Positions 60,703 through 64,000 of a DNA stretch of 64,000 nt are shown here, piece by piece. A program made the translations under genes and the position numbers. Origin of the DNA: Melitaea cinxia (taxonomy: Eukaryota > Arthropoda > Insecta > Lepidoptera > Nymphalidae); the NCBI RefSeq assembly GCF_905220565.1, contig NC_059399.1, positions 12,948,501 to 13,012,500 on the forward strand. The letters run 5' to 3'. The notes beneath the pieces are model-generated. The model saw only the letters and a program-made list of their open reading frames with translations. It searched no databases and was not told the origin of the DNA. Positions within the stretch are counted from its first letter, which is position 1. The number at the start of each line of letters is the position of its first letter.

Positions 60703-61584
60703 TCAAAATAATATTATATTATCACTATAATATTCATCTCTTATACTTTTTTCATAAGCATTCATAAACTGTTGTGAGCCACACAAAAGAAACTGATTGT
60801 TAACAAATGGATTTAAATCTTGCAACTCCTTTCCATCAAACTTACTAGAACATATAGGTTCCTCATACTTTAAATGAAATTCCTTGCCTGAACTATTACT
60901 CAAAAAAACTTTATATGTAAAATTCCAGTAAGCTTTAAGATTATACAACTCATTTCTAAAGAGCACTTCATCTAAACTTCTACAACAAAAATATAATACA
61001 ATTTTAGTCATGTCATCTTCATTACTAATAATATTGTCTATAATAGACATAAATGGTGCTATTCCTGTCCCCTGTGCAATCATTATAATTCTATCATATT
61101 TATTTGATTCTATTTTATAATGTCCGTAAGGCCCCCGCCACATAGTTACTTCTCCTACTTCTAAATTGTAAAGGTAATTTGATACTAATCCATCATTATA
61201 TTTTTTAATCACTATCATAAAATGATAGTCATCATTTGAATGCATTTTTAACTTGACTGGAGTATAAGCTCGAGAACATGTAGATTGTTTAGATGTATAC
61301 TTTACAAGAAAATGATCACCAGGATTCCACCATACATTCATACATTCCTCGTTATTCAGTTTCTTTAATTTTACAATTTTATGTGCTTTGCATATTTGTA
61401 TAGTATCTATAACAATAAAGGCTGTGTATTCTAATTCAGAGATGCCATTCTGGTCATTTGTATGATCACTATCTTTATTATTATTTTGATATAGCTCCAA
61501 CTGCCTTTGATATACATCAAATATACAAGGATTACAGCCACTATTACAACATTCTTCTTCTCTTGGCTCAATGGGTGGTTTCAT
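60703..61584 (-). CDS. CYB5RL: NADH-cytochrome b5 reductase-like protein (CYB5RL type)
   Basis: A single uninterrupted 293-aa frame. Residues 3-32 form the Cys-rich oxidoreductase-like N-terminal domain (PPIEPREEECCNSGCNPC) that marks CYB5RL rather than classic CYB5R. The FAD-binding barrel has the RAYTPV motif (105-110) and RGPYG (150-154). The NAD(P)H-binding domain has QGTGIAPF (171-178), CRSLDEVLFRNEL (201-213) and LLCGSQQF (266-273). The expected reaction is transfer of electrons from NAD(P)H through FAD to a one-electron acceptor; the physiological acceptor is not known. Absence of introns contrasts with the other genes here. The C terminus is slightly short, lacking the usual longer aromatic tail. 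Confidence 0.93.
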   Translation of the reverse strand: MKPPIEPREEECCNSGCNPCIFDVYQRQLELYQNNNKDSDHTNDQNGISELEYTAFIVIDTIQICKAHKIVKLKKLNNEECMNVWWNPGDHFLVKYTSKQSTCSRAYTPVKLKMHSNDDYHFMIVIKKYNDGLVSNYLYNLEVGEVTMWRGPYGHYKIESNKYDRIIMIAQGTGIAPFMSIIDNIISNEDDMTKIVLYFCCRSLDEVLFRNELYNLKAYWNFTYKVFLSNSSGKEFHLKYEEPICSSKFDGKELQDLNPFVNNQFLLCGSQQFMNAYEKSIRDEYYSDNIILF

Positions 61585-62129
61585 TGTTGTTATACTTACA
61601 AATATTTTGTACGAAACAATTTATGTCTATGCATTACAATAAGAACTTTGAAATTATATGATAAACGTTATAGAGTATTTTATTATAATTTTTAATTTAG
61701 AAAGACACAATAATGAAAGACACTGTTAATAACAATTTGTCTTGTATATGTTATAAGGTTATAACAAAGCAAGTTATTTTACTCTTTGAGTTATAAACTT
61801 AATTGATTGATTGATTGGTTTAATGGCTTTCAGTTGTGCCAGAGGAGCATGAACGATTCCGCCAATGTCACGTAGAGTGGAGAACAGACGTAGTAGATTG
61901 ATTGACCGTTGAGATAACAGTCTCAATTTAATTTTAAAAACAGGCAAAATAGTCAGACTTTCATTGTTACACCTTAACCTAAAACAACACAAACATTTAA
62001 TATTAAACTAAAAGTTATAAACATTATAACCCATGCTTATAAGCTGTCTAAGCTCCATTGGCTCCATGCTTATAAGTTTATAAGTGTATAATCTATGCTT
62101 ATAACCACCTACCCCACCCCAGCCTGCAA
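61585..62129. other. Upstream region of the CYB5RL-type gene, with a repeat
   Basis: A (TTGA)n run at about 61801-61816 is followed by a block (GGCTTTCAGTTGTGCCAGAG ... GCCAATGTCACGTAGAGTGG) that recurs inverted at about 13315-13370. This is therefore the tail of a dispersed repeat and not an exon. No gene seen. Confidence 0.6.
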
Positions 62130-63059
62130 AATAATGATATTTGTAATCAAAAAAATACTAATTGATAGATTTTGAATTGCTCAATTCAATTACGTTGTCC
62201 TTTTAAATTGCTCACCTCAAATTATTTAATTAAAAATTATTTTTTTTTTAAATCAAATTTTTTCAAACTCCTATATCTTTTGATGTATACAATATTTTAA
62301 ATTGCTCAAAGTGTTAAAAAACTGCTCAAGTTGCATTTATAATTGCTCAAGTATAGTTTGGAACAGATCCACTTCCCTTAAGTTTTAAATAAATATAAAT
62401 AGTTTGAACACTCCTGTATCTTTTGATGTATACAATATTTTAAATCGCTCAACGTGTTAAATAACTGCTCAAGTTGCAAACGAAAATGGAGGAAAAGAAA
62501 GGAAATCGAAATTAAGGAAAGTGGAGCTGTTCCAAACTGAATTTGAGCAATTATAAATGTAACTTGAGCAGTTCTTTAACACTTTGAGCAATTTAAAATA
62601 TTGTATACATCAAAAGATATAGGAGTTTGAAAATATTGATAAAAGAATATTTTTCCACGACTTTTTTGATTTTTAATTAAATAATTTGAGGTGATCAATT
62701 TAAAAGGACAACGTAGTTGAATTGAGCTATTGAAAATGTATCGATTAGCATTTTTTTTTACAAATATCATTATTTTATTTGTTCAAACTATTTATATTTA
62801 TTTAAAAATTAAGGGAAGTGGATCTGTTCCAAACTATACTTGAGCAATTATAAATGCAACTTGAGCAGTTTTTTAACACTTTGAGCAATTTAAAATATTG
62901 TATACATCAAAAGATATAGGAGTTTGAAAAAATTTGATTAAAAAAAAAATAATTTTTAATTAAATAATTTGAGGTGAGCAATTTAAAAGGACAACGTAGT
63001 TGAATTTAGCAATTCAAAATCTATCAATTAGTATTTTTTTGATTACAAATATCATTATT
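62130..63059. mobile_element. Nested palindromic element, 930 bp
   Basis: Outer arms 62130-62414 and 62776-63059 are near-perfect inverted repeats (left AATAATGATATTTGTAATC, right GATTACAAATATCATTATT), with many copies of TTGAGCAATT and AACTTGAGCAGTT. Between them lie a second, more diverged half-arm (62415-62480) and a second right arm (62515-62775), so the order is L, partial L', R', R. There is no coding sequence. The layout suggests one palindromic element inserted into, or duplicated within, another copy of itself. Confidence 0.8.
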
Positions 63060-63122
63060 TTTTTTACAATATCATTATTTACAATATTTTTATTTACAAT
63101 ATCATTATTTTTTTTTTTTTTT

Positions 63123-64000
63123 TTGCTTGCTATATATCGTTCTCCCTCTACTTTAGATTTAAGCGGGTTTATAAATTCATTAAAAAATCACCTGGAAAAA
63201 ATTGCTTTTAACACTACAATAGTTATAGCTGGGGATATAAACATTAATATTATCCCGGGGGAAACTGAACAGACCTTTGAACGCGGAAACAGAACCAATT
63301 ATTTGGAAATGCTTGCAGGTCATAATATAATGCCTGGTCACAACCTACCTACCAGGGACAAAAATTGCCTCGACCATATTATGATAAAAATAGATAACGC
63401 AAAAGTGGTAGCGCAGACCTCAGTCTTAAATACTACTGTCACTGACCACACGATGGTTCTGCTGCATTTAAAAAGTACTTATAAAATGATCGAATGCAAT
63501 AAAACTAAACAAGTCATCAATTATGTGAATGCATGTAACGATCTAGCAAATAAAAATCTGACAGAACTCTTACTGTGTAAAGATCCAGAGCTTGTGGCCA
63601 AGGGGCTAATTAACAAAATTACCTTATCAATTAATGAAAACACGAAAACTGTCAAAGTACCCAAAAGTAAGCGTGTTTTGAAACCCTGGATTACTCCTGG
63701 AATACTCCGCTGTATCCGTCACAGAAATAAATTACAATATAGACTTCGCCTAAATTCGACTGATGAGATTCTTCGACTCACCTACAGACGTTATCGCAAT
63801 TTTTGTAACAATTTGATAAAAAAACTTAAACGTAATTACGAGAGGAAACTATTGCAGGACTCTGAGGGTGATTCGAGGAAGCTTTGGAACAGTATTTTTG
63901 CTATAACAAATTTAAAACAGATGAAATCAGATAATTCAAAATTATTAAACTGCAAGTCTTCACAAGCAGAATCGCTTAACTTTATAAACAAATATTTTAG
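63123..64000 (+). mobile_element. LINE endonuclease and linker, 5' truncated, open to the window edge
   Basis: The frame is uninterrupted for 292 codons to the last base. LLAIYRSPS opens the segment. Then come GDINI (EEP endonuclease), LPTRDKNCLDHIMIK, and the catalytic TDH of VTDHTMVLL, followed by the basic linker PWITPGILRCIRHRNKLQ and KLWNSIFAITN that precedes RT in CR1/jockey-like LINEs. The N-terminal third of the endonuclease is missing; the frame begins right after a T-run. The RT domain should lie just beyond base 64000. The open frame suggests a relatively recent copy. Confidence 0.9.

Noticed and set aside
61774..61992. Minus-strand 72-codon frame as an exon upstream of the CYB5RL-type gene
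   Set aside because: Its central block recurs inverted near 13315-13370 beside other repeats, so it is part of a dispersed element.
1..64000. A clustered multi-gene system such as a defence island, biosynthetic cluster or integrated virus
   Set aside because: The genes present are unrelated conserved housekeeping genes separated by repeats; no capsid, envelope, integrase, polymerase B or cluster of co-oriented unknown genes was seen.

Overview
This window looks like nuclear DNA from a moth or butterfly (Lepidoptera). The sequence is AT-rich. The genes are split by short introns with GT-AG borders, and the intergenic space is filled with repeat types typical of lepidopteran genomes: many short Helitrons, tRNA-derived SINEs, mariner elements and fragments of several LINE families. 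No bacterial-style operon, CRISPR array, rRNA or free-standing tRNA gene was seen. The species cannot be named from the sequence alone.

Five protein-coding loci have good splice-consistent models, and a sixth is partial. From left to right: an unrecognised secreted coiled-coil protein (8887-16427, +, nine exons, 439 aa); the first two exons of a GOPC-like Golgi PDZ/coiled-coil protein (19591-18978, -), whose remaining exons I could not find; the small GTPase Rheb (33763-32342, -, five exons, 182 aa, complete); VTA1/LIP5 of the ESCRT-III/Vps4 pathway (36475-39274, +, four exons, 322 aa, complete); a NACHO/TMEM35A-like acetylcholine-receptor chaperone (46300-41736, -, four exons, 152 aa); and an intronless cytochrome-b5-reductase-like oxidoreductase, CYB5RL type (61584-60703, -, 293 aa). 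They are unrelated housekeeping or trafficking genes and share no obvious pathway. All exon phases add up, which is the main internal check on the models.

Most of the rest is mobile DNA, and several insertions can be read as dated events. A mariner (22282-24578) was split by a 1037-bp foldback element that left an exact 8-bp target duplication; a second copy of that foldback element lies at 35298-35937. A 1850-bp element with unusual inverted ends (25774-27623) was split by a 718-bp Helitron. A 2878-bp Helitron (47642-50519) carries six 282-bp tandem units plus an RTE-like LINE fragment. It sits in the second copy of a 122-bp tandem repeat whose first copy preserves the empty site, so both of its borders are fixed to the base. 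A second mariner (54327-55620) has a full-length transposase frame spoiled by one stop codon. A 930-bp nested palindrome lies at 62130-63059. The window ends inside a LINE endonuclease/RT frame that is still open at base 64000.

I see no new multi-gene system such as a defence island or biosynthetic cluster. The best candidates for undescribed biology are the foldback family, the element with repeated subterminal motifs at 25774-27623, the array-carrying Helitron, the nested palindrome, and the secreted coiled-coil gene, which has a Helitron end 17 bp before its predicted start codon.
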